A stretch of DNA of 64,000 nt, taken from the NCBI GenBank assembly GCA_030549175.1, contig JAUKUA010000003.1, positions 930,001 through 994,000 on the forward strand. Reading direction: 5' to 3'. Each line of letters begins with the position of its first letter. The stretch's first letter is position 1. Shown piece after piece: positions 43,290-53,692 of this stretch. Source of the stretch: Lasiosphaeris hirsuta. Taxonomy: Eukaryota > Ascomycota > Sordariomycetes > Sordariales > Lasiosphaeriaceae. The notes under the pieces are model-generated. The model made no database searches, was not told where the DNA came from, and saw only the letters and a list, made by a program, of their open reading frames with translations. The translations under genes were made by a program, and so were the position numbers.

Positions 43290-45434
43290 CTATTCGATGA
43301 CAACCACCTGAGGCGTCCCCGCAGCGAAGAAGGCCCAGATTCGCTCTTGATATGCCGACATGCCCACGGAACCTTGAAACTCCTCAAAGTCAAAGCTAAA
43401 CGGGAACAGTCCAAGCCGCTCGAAACTGCTGCCACCGGACCGCCGGCCCAGCACGAGGCCATACATGCCGCCACCCCCAGACGTAGTTGATCCTGCCACG
43501 CAAAGCGGGAGCAAGTATACCATGCTTGGGCCCCATGACGTTGGGCTTGCTTCGACTGACCGCGCGACTGTGGCTGCGCCATTCGCGTCGGCACCGCCTC
43601 GTGGGACAAGCTCGCAGTCGTGGTAGAACTGAGGCGATTCCTGGTTGGACATGAACTCCACGGTACCCTTGAAGCTGACGGTGTAGGCCCCGGCATTGCC
43701 CGACTTGCGATTGACCCGCACCCCCACCCACGAGGAGTTGTAGCGCATCTCGCCCGTCATGAGGACGCCATTGAGCGTGATCGATCCAGAATGCACCGCG
43801 CCGTGTGGATCCGCTGTGGCGAGGGCTACATTAACGCTCAGGTCGTTAACGGCCCAAGTGGAGTCTCCAGAGGCTGCTGGTAGGGTGTCGACATTCCCCT
43901 TGACGGATGCCCAGGAAAACGAAGGCGCAATGTAGCTCTGTGGCAGCAGCCTCTGGACGCGGTGGTGCTGATACACGTACCAACACAATCCAGCCGGTAA
44001 CGAGGATTCCCAGATGCCAGCGTAGTAGGCTGACTTGTCGTACGACGAAAACTTGCTAGCCATGCCAGAGAAGGCCACCAGCTTATCCGTCTCTTTGGTC
44101 AGAGACCGGAGCGTATAGTCCGAGACTAGCATGTACCAGCTCTCATGCCTCTGCTCGGGGCTGGACCGCAATGTCTCGAGCGACGCTGGCCCGTGGGACG
44201 CCTTGCGAGGCTCCTGGCTCGCCCTTCCATGCATTTGTTGGTCGGCATCGCTGTCCCAGGACGTGGTGCCTGAGCACTCACACACCCGAGCCTTCTGACA
44301 CTCCCACTGGACTTCCTCCGACGAGAAGATCATGGTCCGTCGTGAGAGCACTTTTTCTTGCATGATCCAGCCACGGAGATCGGTGGGATCGAGGGTGGCG
44401 TCGAACACCTTGCCATACGAGTGGATGCCTGTCTCGAGCCGCTTCCGCGCGAGGAGTTGCTCCGGTGGACTGTGGAGGCCCGTGTCGTCTTCTAAGCCAA
44501 GGACCAGTGGCATGGTCCTCTGCTGCTTGAGGAACGAGATGGAGCCGTCTTTCGAGGAGGCTGCGGATATGGTGAAGTGCGCATTGCTATAGACATTGGC
44601 CATCTGCGCAGCTTCCGTGGCCCAGTCACCTGGGTCGTCTTGGATGATGCAGAGGGCGTCAATCCAGATGTATGCGATGTCGAAGCGAAGTGCGACGGTC
44701 ACGGCATCTTGGAACGTGTTGGGGAGGCATCCCCGCGGCAGTCCTCTCTGAAAGAACTCGTAGTTGGCGGTCGTGAGCTTGACGGGAAGGTCGCCGCCCC
44801 AGCAGTGGCTGAGTGCGACATAGGGCATCGCGTCGCCCGGCTTGGTTTCCACGAGAGAGACAACTCCTGCAGAAGATTCGAGGTGCAAGAGCCGGGTGGG
44901 GAGGAGGCGAAGTGGCCCCTCTTGGGCACAGGATGCATGGGTTGCGCACCACGTCAGGCAGTCCTGGAGGAATGCCCAGGTGGACGCCGAGTCTGCCCGT
45001 TCACCGACCGCAATCGGTATGCCAAATGGGCTCGGCAGGCCTTGTCGGGGTGTGAGTGGTCTGTGTAATAGGCCGAGTCCATGTCAAAGACACTCACCCG
45101 AGTGCTCTCGGTATATCTCGAGCGATTTATGCCACACTTGGAACGGCCGGACAAGGATACGCTCCCCCCTGGGAGTCGGGCAGGTGGGGTCGCTGATCTT
45201 GAGGCTTTCAAAGGTCGGACGGTCGCAGTAGCCTGAGTAGCTCTCACCGATAAAGTTCCACCGGACAAAGGTGCCGAAAAGGTGCTGAATCTGGAGCAGG
45301 TAGCCGCAGAACCGGCACCCGTTCTTGTGACTCTCCTCAAGGTACGAGACGTAGGGCGCTCCGTGGAGCCCTGTGCCGCGTGGCTCGTCCTCATCAATTA
45401 CGAGGTTGCTGCAGAGTTTGCACCGCTCAGCCAT
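43290..45434 (-). CDS. HET-domain (heterokaryon incompatibility) protein
   Basis: Two exons, 45434-45098 and 45040-43290 (57-bp intron, GTGAGT/GACAAG), encode about 695 residues without interruption. The start is ATG 45434 (MAERCKLCSNLVIDED). An N-terminal Cys-rich pattern (CKLC and CRFC) could bind a metal. The HET domain shows its three conserved blocks: MPYVALSHCWGG (about 184-195), YIWIDALCIIQDD with DW and the AQMANVYSNAHFTISAASS block, and LRGWIMQEKVLSRRTMIF. The long C-terminal part is typical and variable. HET proteins trig­ger cell death when incompatible strains fuse and are viewed as immune-type receptors or effectors. This is the only intact gene of that class in the window and lies between the two B repeats. 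Confidence 0.92.
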
Positions 45435-45731
45435 CTTGCGAAACGATGGACATTTGCAATTCTTGCGACTTTTGACTGGGAACGTGAAGCTGAGCCCTTG
45501 GCTGGGAACGCACTGATCAAAGGCGGCAGTACCCAATTGCTAACCCTCACCACCTTCCAAACTCCACGCCGCCTTTAACCCTCCATGCCAGCCAGGTGCC
45601 ATGCTGGCCCGCATGCCAATTGCGCGATCCAATTGCCCACCACCACTTACTTGCAAGGCCAGCCTGCAAATCCTTCAAATCCTTCAAGTCCTACAGCCAA
45701 CCCCGCCACCTTCAATTGCACAATCTTTTTC

Positions 45732-45732
45732 C

Positions 45733-45802
<70 letters not shown>
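45732..45802 (+). repeat. (CAA)n microsatellite, about 23 units
   Basis: A perfect trinucleotide array of about 70 bp lies roughly 300 bp upstream of the HET start codon. It would encode poly-Q, poly-N or poly-T in plus frames, but none of those frames looks coding. It is probably a hypervariable promoter-region microsatellite. Confidence 0.95.
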
Positions 45803-46243
45803 GGTTCGCCATGCCCACACACACCCACTACTGCGTTCAATGCCAATATCGTCGTTATAGGTTAATTCTACGCCTTCAACAAAAGCGTCGAATTCGACAT
45901 TTTCCGGCCTGAATACCGTTGCGCGCACCTGCAGAAGACCCTAACAGGAGGAACCCTGCATGATGAGGTGCGGCCGACGGCCAGGACACTGGGCCTGGAT
46001 TGACCTGTCACTTCAAAGAGTGCGGATTTGGTGTTTTCCAGGGCCAGGCCTATTTAATTGCGCGGCAACTGCGCGGCGCTTCAAGGACCATTTTCCCCTG
46101 GCCAGGGCACTGCGTTGGTGATCGATCCTGTTGTTGTGGTGTTCAAAGCGTCAATTGATGCATTCATTGTACTGGTGTGATTTTAGGTGTGATTTTAGGT
46201 GTGATTTTGACAGCTGGCAATGCAGACGTGGAAGGACTTGAAC
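45803..46243. other. Intergenic stretch with short tandem repeat
   Basis: Three direct copies of GTGTGATTTTAG/GA (about 46173-46210) are present. No gene is seen. Confidence 0.6.
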
Positions 46244-46743
46244 TTACTGCTGGCAGAATGACCTTAGTACTCCCCCCCTAGCAATTGTCTTGGAGATTAG
46301 TAGGCACGTACTTTTAATCGGAGGTGATAGTAACGCCGTTAGTGATCCCGTGGTCCGAGTACGAGGGCTAATAAGCGATGAAGCGTAGGCTCCAGTTAAC
46401 GACGGACCAAGTAATGAAACCGTTAGTAAGGCTAAAGGCACTACTCTAGCTCGCGATAACGGTATAGACGCCGCAGTTAATACCATCGATAGCGGCCTAG
46501 CTAGCCGACCATCCCACTACTGTGTACTCGCAGAAAGTGACGGGCGCCAGCTGGCTATCGATGCCGAACGACACCACGTATGACGTGTCGGCCGTGTTGC
46601 ATGTCCGTGTGAACGACTTGATGATCCACTCGGGTATAGGCGCCATGTCTCGCAGCAATCTCTCCAGTCCGAGAGGCAGCATCCAAGGCCATGAGCACGG
46701 TTACAATCCCGCCGGCGGCTCATCGGCGAGACCCCATTTGTGA
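46244..46743 (-). pseudogene. Secreted-protein family member, mutated
   Basis: The minus strand reads MAPIPEWIIKSFTRTCNTAD, then SYVVSFGIDSQLAPVTFCEY and TVVG. It continues in frame through stops with INCGVYTVIAS, FSLTNGFITWSVVNWSLRFI and DHGITNGVTITSD. This order (FTR-x-CN ... FGID ... C-x-YTV-x-G ... C-x4-V ... NGFTTWSVV) is that of a large unannotated family of small fungal secreted proteins. Most breaks fit C->T or G->A changes. The signal peptide was not located. Confidence 0.55.
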
Positions 46744-46781
46744 AATTCAACCCTAACTAAGCAAATGGATGGTACAATCTT

Positions 46782-47108
46782 TCAGGGCAAAGAACCGATG
46801 GGGTGGCAAATGCTACAGATCTGTGATTCGATCGCAGAGAAACAGATAGCTGCCCTGAACATATTGTTTAGCGCTATAAGGTTGCGATGTGAGGGTATCT
46901 CGCGGCCACTTGCTACTTTATTCTCAAACACGGGTTTCGCCATTCTTGCTCTTGTAATGTAATAGGTTTCCTGGCCACCGTAACTATGGAAGGGAATGCT
47001 TTTGCCGAGTGCGGTGCGGGGTATCACCATTGTGTTCACCTTCGAGGCAACAGCCTGCCTCTTCAAACACTCAAGATCAGACGACTGGCCTGCCTGGACC
47101 CAAATCAA
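46782..47108 (-). pseudogene. Fragment similar to the frame at 10103-10600
   Basis: A 108-codon frame contains GGQETYYITRARMAKPVFEN, IPSHRNLIALNNMF and AAICFSAIES. The block pattern matches the frame at 10.1-10.6 kb, and the underlying DNA is also similar around ATTCT ... TAATGTAATAGG/TATGTAGTAGG. Neither has an identified family. It is treated as a remnant. Confidence 0.35.
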
Positions 47109-47486
47109 GGCCCTGGAGATGATTGGCCCATGCGCGACATGCTGCCGCCCTTCATATGCATCAGAGCCAACAGCATAACGTGTCTCCAGTCAAGAGAGGC
47201 TCCGACACAGTGGATAGGTTAGCGATTGGTCTCCTTGTGTACAGAGGCCTACCATCACGTAGGCAGTCGAGCGAATAGTAAAACTCGTGTGCCGCAGTAG
47301 GGCCCCCTCCCCCCCCCCGCCTTCCCCCTTCTTCCCATATGTCAATCAACGAGGTATTGTAGGGTGTGTGACTACGGAACACAGCCAGCGCCATGCTCCG
47401 TCGTGCCGTTAAATAGGAGCAAGGGCCGATTTACTAGACGGCCGTCGTAGATCGGGTCGACACACGAATCGACATGCGGCTATTCT
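47109..47486. other. Intergenic stretch
   Basis: A C-rich run (about 47302-47318) is present. It is probably the promoter of the following gene. Confidence 0.4.
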
Positions 47487-49274
47487 ATGACAGTCCCAAT
47501 GTCCGAGAAAAGTAGGCGCGCAGCGCCTCTTGCTAAACAATCAAGCAAGGAGGGTCCGAACAATGGCAGCGAAACGTTCTCGGCTCGGTTCCGAGCACTT
47601 GCTGGTAACTTTGGAAGCCTGCTTCAGGACGCTGACGGACTGCAGGGTCTTGACGACCTAATCAACGAACGGCTCGCTCTGCGAGAAGAACTTCAGCGGA
47701 AGGACGCAGAGATAGATAGGGTGAAGTCTGAAGCGATCAAAATGCGCAACAAGTATACAGGAGACGTGTTTCAGCTGGAGCAGGAAAAAGAGACGTTGGA
47801 GTCCTCTCTTGAGGTGCTCATTACGAAGGTTGGGGCACGGCACAAAGCGTGGGAGGAGGACAAGATCCGCCATGAAGCGGAGTCGGCGGAGCTTTCCCGA
47901 CTTCAACATCGACTCACGTCGGCCCAAGATACGGCTCAAAAACTGTCCGCCCAGAACGAGGAGCTCCGTCACGAGCTTGACCAACACCGCAAGGAGGCCA
48001 AGGAGCAGAAAGATTACATTGCGAAGCTCGATAGCAGGATACAAAGACGGCAACTGCAGTTGAACGAGACTGTTTCGGATCTGAAAAATTGCAGAGAAGT
48101 TCTACATACAATGGAGGAAGAATTGGGACTCCTGCCATTGGATGAGGAGCAAGCGTATGTAAATTCCTACCCATCTTTTTCGACCATGATGGCGCTGAAT
48201 CAGTCAACAGGGCGGACGACTTGGACGAATTAAGTGACAAGGTGCATCGGATCGCTTGGAAATACTTTTACGAAGACGGGGTGGCGATGCCTGCAGTGAG
48301 TTGATTCAGAAGTGGTAACCTACTGCCTACCTACTGTACTCCAGGGTTAACCAAAAGGGAAAAACATCAAGGCACCGATCAGTGGCCTGCAACCTCCGCT
48401 CTCGCAGATCCCTCAAGTGGCAACGGACTCCTCTGCTGCCCGCTGCATGCGTGCCGCCCTCGCCGAGGCCGTCGTCGCCCAAGAGTTGTCCGAGAGCATT
48501 TTCACCGAATACTACAATCTGAACAGATTCATCGGTATCGAAAGCGGCATTCTCGTCAACGCCATCGCCACGCTGGCCAGGACGCACCCCGTCCAAGCTC
48601 TGATCATGCGAGCCCAGCTCACAAAGGCCTGCAACAGTTCTAGAGACGTGGCAAAAATCCCGGCTCGGGCAGCAGAGAGTGTCGCTACCGTCCTGGGCGG
48701 CTGGATTGGTGAGGATGCGCCACGGAGGCAGCGGCTCCTGGAAGAGCTAGAAGCCATCTTTTCGGACGCGATGGCGGTCTGGCAACCCCTGCAACGGGCA
48801 CGCAAACGAATCACGACCAGGATGGCCCTCTCGGTTGATTTTTGGGACGAGGACGAAGACAAGCGAGACGCATACGACAACGCAAACGACGATGCACACT
48901 CTATAGAGGGAGGAGGCATGACGTCTACGATATTGGGCCCGATGGCGATTCTCTTCCCTCAGGTTCTCGCCGACAATGAGTGTCTCTTCCACGGAAACGC
49001 TCTCTTTCACACTCAGCACGCTGTTTTGGCCGCAGCTCGAGAAAACAGCAAGAGTCAACAAGACCGGCAGGGTGTAAGCACCCCACGTCTAAGGCGGACA
49101 AGCAAAAATGAAGCGAGGCTGGGACGTAGGCCCGGCTCCGCCTCGGCTGGCGCGGTGCACCACAAGAAACCGCCAAACACGCCCACCGAGTTATCATACA
49201 TAGAGACGCAGGCTTCGCTTTCAGCCCGGGGCGCTGCCGATTCTACCATTTCAAAATCCTCGGCAACGGCGTAA
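47487..49274 (+). CDS. Coiled-coil protein, unknown function (possible frame break)
   Basis: Exon 1, 47487-48154, encodes a long heptad-rich region (LINERLALREELQRKDAEID to DYIAKLDSRIQRRQLQLNET). An intron 48155-48210 (GTATGT/CAACAG) joins in phase to ADDLDELSDKVHRIAWKYFY, exon 2 ending at 48295 before a GTGAGT donor. The downstream frame ISGLQPPLSQIPQVATDSSA, then RCMRAALAEAVVAQELSESI, runs intact to TAA at 49274. The junction at 48296-48380 does not fit cleanly. The best join needs one base fewer in an AAAAGGGAAAAAC run, so either a frameshift or an unusual acceptor is present. The C-terminal part (about 300 residues) is helical, with an acidic stretch DEDEDKRDAYDN and a basic Ser-rich tail. 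Role not known. Confidence 0.6.
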
Positions 49275-49662
49275 TCAAAGTAACAAAACATACCGTTGAT
49301 AGCTTTTTTTCTCTCTTCTTTTTTCTTTCTGCTACCGACCCGGGCAATCCATGTCATAAAGACGGTGTGGTCGGTGGCTTCTTACTCTACCCTCTCGATT
49401 CTCTGCGTTGGAGAGATAGCTCGGCTGTTCTATAGGTCATTTTAGCAAGCGTAAGATGCCGCGCGATTTTTGCCGTGCCTCAGAGGTGACGACATGGCGG
49501 GAGATTTAGGACAAGGTGGTACATTCATTATTTTCAGACTATGGCCACTAGCGGTGGTACCTCTGCGATGGGCTCTTTACGCCGCAATTTCCAGCTTCGT
49601 GTTTTCACTCTTAATTATTAGGTGAATTCTTAATGTTCTTAATATCCCCCTTCCCTTGTCCC
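49275..49662. other. Intergenic stretch
   Basis: Downstream flank of the coiled-coil gene. No feature is seen. Confidence 0.4.
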
Positions 49663-50096
49663 TTACGCCCACATTTTCAACTTCTCATCGAACTGGCTTT
49701 GGGCCACCCGAAACGCCTCACACACATTGACGAGGGACTGGCCACCTCCATCGCGAGTCCAGATTGGCGCGTTCACTATACCCTCCGTCCTAACCAAACC
49801 CAGCGTCTCGTTGTCCCATCCCTCCTCCAGCTCGAACTCAGCCTCGGACTTCTAGGACAGCCCCCCGGCATCCTAGGAATCTACCACTGGCTTATCCTTT
49901 TTCTTCCCTATCGTCTTCCCTTCTTCTCAACGTCTGTTGGCATCATTCTTTTCAAAGCTCCCGCCTCTACGCACATTTCTTCTTTCCCTTCCGCATCAAG
50001 ATATTCATAATACCCATTATATCCACCATTTCCAAATTCCTCCTCCTCCTCTCCCCTGACGTCGGGCCGCAGGAACCCCACCAGGCTTATGATCAT
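49663..50096 (-). pseudogene. Two-part minus-strand gene fragment
   Basis: A frame ending TAA at 49663 reads EAEFELEEGWDNETLGLVRT, EGIVNAPIWTRDGGGQSLVN and VCEAFRVAQSQFDEKLKMWA, which looks genuinely coding. It is preceded by an acceptor-like GTCCTAG. Upstream, MIISLVGFLRPDVRGEEEEE, then GYYEYLDAEGKEE (ATG about 50096), may be its first exon, but no clean intron joins them. The family is unknown. The plus-strand frame over the same region is considered a shadow. Confidence 0.4.
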
Positions 50097-50257
50097 GGTC
50101 AGAAGTACGAGCGAGAAGTCTTACAGCCAGAACCACACATCACCTTCCCTGATCCCGCTGCCTGTTCGCAACCTGTAGGGAGCAATGTGATGATATTGCT
50201 ACCTACATCCTGTAACACATGACTCCCCCCCCCTTTTTCTGAGCTCCTCATCGACAT

Positions 50258-50629
50258 TTACACCTTGTGAGGAAGGCGAGCCAAGAGACAGCCCCACGAA
50301 GAAACGATGGCCCCGACCGGTTTCACCATGTAAGGAGGGCGAGGGCAAAGCACGGCGGACTGGGCCGGACGTCGGTACGCGGCATACCCGCTTAGGAATC
50401 GTTTGCCGCCGCTATAGCCCCCTGTGTTGCTGTTGACCATATCGAAAGCTGCGAGGACCGACAGAGTTGACATGGGTCGCTTGCCAACGCCGCCACCAAT
50501 CTTGGCTAATGTGTTGTCGGCCGTGTTGCCGCCAGCAGGAGTCGAAGAGAATCGCTTGCCACCGCTGTCAGGCTTGACGACGTTTCCACCGATGCCGCCG
50601 CCGCCGCTTCCGTCGATGCTGCCATCCAT
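50258..50629 (-). CDS. Gly-rich protein with repeated GGKRF motifs, hypothetical
   Basis: ATG 50629 lies 37 bp after the stop of the preceding minus-strand gene. The 123 codons begin MDGSIDGSGGGGIGGN and contain SGGKRFSS, GGVGKRPMS and SGGKRFLSG at roughly regular spacing. Dibasic KR after glycine resembles proprotein processing sites, but no signal peptide is present and only three copies exist. It may be a real small gene, a decayed precursor or chance. Confidence 0.35.
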   Translation of the reverse strand: MDGSIDGSGGGGIGGNVVKPDSGGKRFSSTPAGGNTADNTLAKIGGGVGKRPMSTLSVLAAFDMVNSNTGGYSGGKRFLSGYAAYRRPAQSAVLCPRPPYMVKPVGAIVSSWGCLLARLPHKV

Positions 50630-50665
50630 CTCCTCACCCTTTAGGCTACCAATGGTGTAATTTCG

Positions 50666-51680
50666 CTAGAGAGCCGAGAGGATGACGCTGTACGGGATAG
50701 TAATGTCGCCGGTACTGCTATCGCCCCTAGGAGAAGCAAAACATTAGGATCTAAGCTCCGCTCGGGATGGAAAGAAAACACGTACTCGTTACAGAGGGGT
50801 CGGATGCATTCGTGTGGGAGGCCCTTTAGGTCGTCTTGCTCGACAAGATCCGAAAGCCAAAGCTTGATGGCGCCGCCAGGGGCTGAGAGCGGCTCCCGCT
50901 GGACGGTAGCTTTAACCTTCCCATCAACTCTGGTGAAGACCGAGACGAAGGAACGCTCAGTGAGGCGCTTCATCTGCTTCTCTGTGTTGATCTGTCGCAT
51001 GGGAAGAGCAAGTTGCACTACGGCCATAGTACGGAGACTCGGATACTTGGTGAAGGATTGGGCGTACTCGCTGGGGCTCATGTGGCTGCTGGTAGCAGTG
51101 AAGGCGACCATCGTGGTAGGCCCGACAGGTGGCACGTTAGGAGCGATGGAGAATATCGCCAAGGTCTCATCCTGAATCGGGAAGACCATCAGCTTCGCCG
51201 CCAGCAGGCTGCTGGGTGCGGAGAGGTGTCGGCTGGAGTCGAGGCCGGCGGTAATAGTGTAATAGGCCTCGTACTTGACAATCGCCAAGGTTGTCTCGAG
51301 GGACATGGTAGAGAGCTTTCCTGTCGACGGGTCAAATTCCTAAGGAAACACGTTGTTAGAGCGAAGCGCAGAGTAGGATAGCTTCCTTGGTGGGCTTACA
51401 AAGGCTATCTCTTTATTAATAGCTGCCGCGAGCTTCTGTAGCTTAATGAAGCCGTTGGCAAGGCGGTGGTGATCGTCGCGGTTGACGGTGAACTCAAAGT
51501 ACAAGCTGCTCCCGTCGCAGGGCGGCGCAATTTGATAGCAGTGGAGGGCGGCGAGGACCTTGTCGAGAGGTTCGGCCTTGTCTGAGTCAAGGCCTGCCCA
51601 GAAGGGACGGGTGGGATATGCCTAATATTTTTCCATCTCGGTCAGTTCTGCCTTGGTGTTTCTTTCTTGTTGCTTACCAT
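50666..51680 (-). CDS. Four-exon gene, unknown family
   Basis: All four junctions agree in phase. Exon 1 is only the ATG at 51680-51678 in a CCACCATG context before GTAAGC. Exon 2 is 51621-51400, exon 3 is 51339-50786 and exon 4 is 50726-50666 (introns of 56, 60 and 59 bp). The 279-residue product begins AYPTRPFWAGLDSDKAEPLD and contains CDGSSLYFEFTVNRDDHHRL. It continues ETTLAIVKYEAYYTITAGLD, LMVFPIQDETLAIFSIAPNV and SPSEYAQSFTKYPSLRTMAV, ending DSSTGDITIPYSVILSAL. There is no signal peptide and no membrane helix. The clean splice structure inside an otherwise decayed neighbourhood argues for a live gene. I do not recognise the family. Confidence 0.7.
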
Positions 51681-52764
51681 GGTGGCTATCTGCGTCAACG
51701 GTAGAAGATGCTGATGGGGTACAAAGGAGCCCAGGCTTTTGGTGCAGAGTTTGAAGGAGCACGGCGATAATCTTTGATGCGGGGAGGAAGTAAAAGGAAA
51801 AGAAAGTGAATGGAAAAGAAAGCGAAAAAGGGAAAGGGACCAAGTAGCGTTCGATCCGGGGATGATCCGTACACATCAATAAATGGGCGAGCATCAAAAT
51901 GGGACGAATCCAGTGCGACTAGAAAAAAGGGCCAGCTGGGCCTGCGGAGAGTCACCAGCCACAAAAAGTGCCAGCGCCAGGCCAGAGGGGTGCGTCGAAA
52001 AGCTCTGTCTGTCCCATTTCCCTTGTGACAGATGAACTGAAAGAGATCTCCTCTTTCTCCACTCATTGACAGTCAAAGCCCACACCGCCCAAACACCATG
52101 ATGGGCATGCGAGACGACGTCTTTGCCCTGCATGCCTATGAAAGATAGGTACTGAAACACACGGGCTTATTGCGTTGGACAAATCTTCCAGGTGCCGGGG
52201 GCTGTTGTCGCCATCAACCGCCCCGTCGACAATGTGCCACAGTCTGCGGGCGCAAGGCCGGCAGCACAGGGGGATGGCAAGGCGATCTCTTTGACGCGCT
52301 CCGCACTCCGCCTCTTCTTTACGGCGTCTTTCTGTCCTAATCAAGCCCTTAGTCAGCCACTTCTTTCCAACCTTAGCTCTTCGTTCGTATCAATATAGAT
52401 GATCTGTAAGAGGGGTCTGAGATGGGACTTTAGAGCTGCGATGGAATCTTAGCGATACACGCTCTCGATGGTGAGTGTCGAGAGATACCAATAGTGTAAT
52501 GTAATGTAGCCCCAACGAGGCTGGTTTCAGCTCCCCCCAATCTTACGCTTTCGTTTACATGAACTTACAGCCCGCCTGAGGCTTCTATCAAATCCAACTG
52601 TTAACCTCCGGTTAACCTCCAACTGTTGACTTCCGATTGGCCTCCGACTGTTGACCTCAAACCTCCGAGCTTTGGCATGTAGCTCTAGCTATCTCGGTTG
52701 GATTCTGTCGCTTCGGCCTCTTCTGACTCATCTAACGTATTTTATATGCGAGTGTGCAATATAA
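51681..52764. other. Intergenic region
   Basis: Only small overlapping frames without family features. It contains three imperfect 25-bp tandem copies of AACTGTTRACYTCCGRTT type (about 52590-52665). Confidence 0.45.
52590..52665 (+). repeat. 25-bp tandem repeats, three imperfect copies
   Basis: Units of the form CAACTGTTAACCTCCGGTTA followed by ACCTC recur three times with transitions. Confidence 0.65.
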
Positions 52765-53128
52765 GCGAGTGAGCAACCCAATTCTTCACACATAACCCTT
52801 GTCAGAACCACCAAATCCTAATAAAAACGTCTAAGAATTGGAAGTTTTCAATTTAAGAATATAATATTAGTATAAATGTTTAATTTTACTTGCTAGCCAA
52901 TCCGACCTTCGAAAACAATATTTGGGCTTAGGGTTATATATGTGGTTAAGATTGTAATTGTATTTCTCCTAGGAAATATTTAATTTAAAATTACGAATAA
53001 AATCAACATCAGTTCCCATAGTCTAAATAACTTATATGATAAGTTTTAAGTTCTTTTATTAAGATTTGGTGGTTTTAGCAGGGGTTTATTTTCAGGGTTA
53101 CATGTAGAAAATCGGGTTGCTCACTCGC
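52765..53128. mobile_element. 364-bp MITE-like element with terminal inverted repeats
   Basis: The left end GCGAGTGAGCAACCC (52765-52779) is the exact reverse complement of 53114-53128. Homology of the two arms continues inward for about 80 bp with mismatches (ACCACCAAATCYTAATAAAA appears in both arms). The interior is AT-rich and non-coding. TA-rich flanks on both sides are compatible with a TA target duplication, as for Tc1/mariner-type elements. Confidence 0.75.
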
Positions 53129-53692
53129 ATATATAATACGTTATCGCTTATCATATCTTACACTCCCAGCTCTCCTCTTCCACCTCCTCACCATGGCCAA
53201 GCCCGACATCACCAAGTCTACAGCTATGGCCACAAATACGGATTATAAGCTATCTCTTCTGCTCCCCTAATCGTCGCTTTCGTTTACGTGACATTAACAT
53301 CTTAGCATTCTACGCGAGTAATCGTTAACGTCATGAGGATTTAGTAGCCTTTTAGCTGTCAGATAGCACTGTACACTGGATTCGGTAAAATTGATGGGGT
53401 TACAACTACTTCATTGTATTGCTTCTGTGGTTCTGGCTTCCAGCCAGAACCTCCTTCTTATATAGACCATTCTGTAAGATTCAGTATTCGTCACAGTAGT
53501 AGCTGAGGCTCACTGGCGCTCTGGCTGTACTAGGCATTCGGTCAACTCCGCTGACCAGATGGCCAGGGACCCCTTTTATCTGACAGGCTTATACAGAAAG
53601 AAGAGACCGTCACACCGACTTGGTAATCTCTAGGGAAAAAATCATTTAGAAAAACCCAACCAGAAAGCTCGTTTCCCATAAAACGGCCAGAA
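53129..53692. other. Region between MITE and nuclease-like gene
   Basis: A block at about 53253-53300 (GCTTTCGTTTACGTGA) resembles 52535-52570 (GCTTTCGTTTACATGA), so a second short repeat flanks the MITE. A 24-codon frame from ATG 53193 (MAKPDITKSTAM) is too short to judge. Confidence 0.4.

Noticed and set aside
45585..45912. Poly-Q, poly-N or poly-T encoding frames across the CAA array, and poly-Leu on the other strand
   Set aside because: Produced by the microsatellite itself; flanking codons show no protein-like features.
49633..50010. 125-codon plus-strand frame
   Set aside because: The minus strand over the same bases reads as more convincing protein (GWDNETLGLVRTEG), so the plus frame is considered the shadow.
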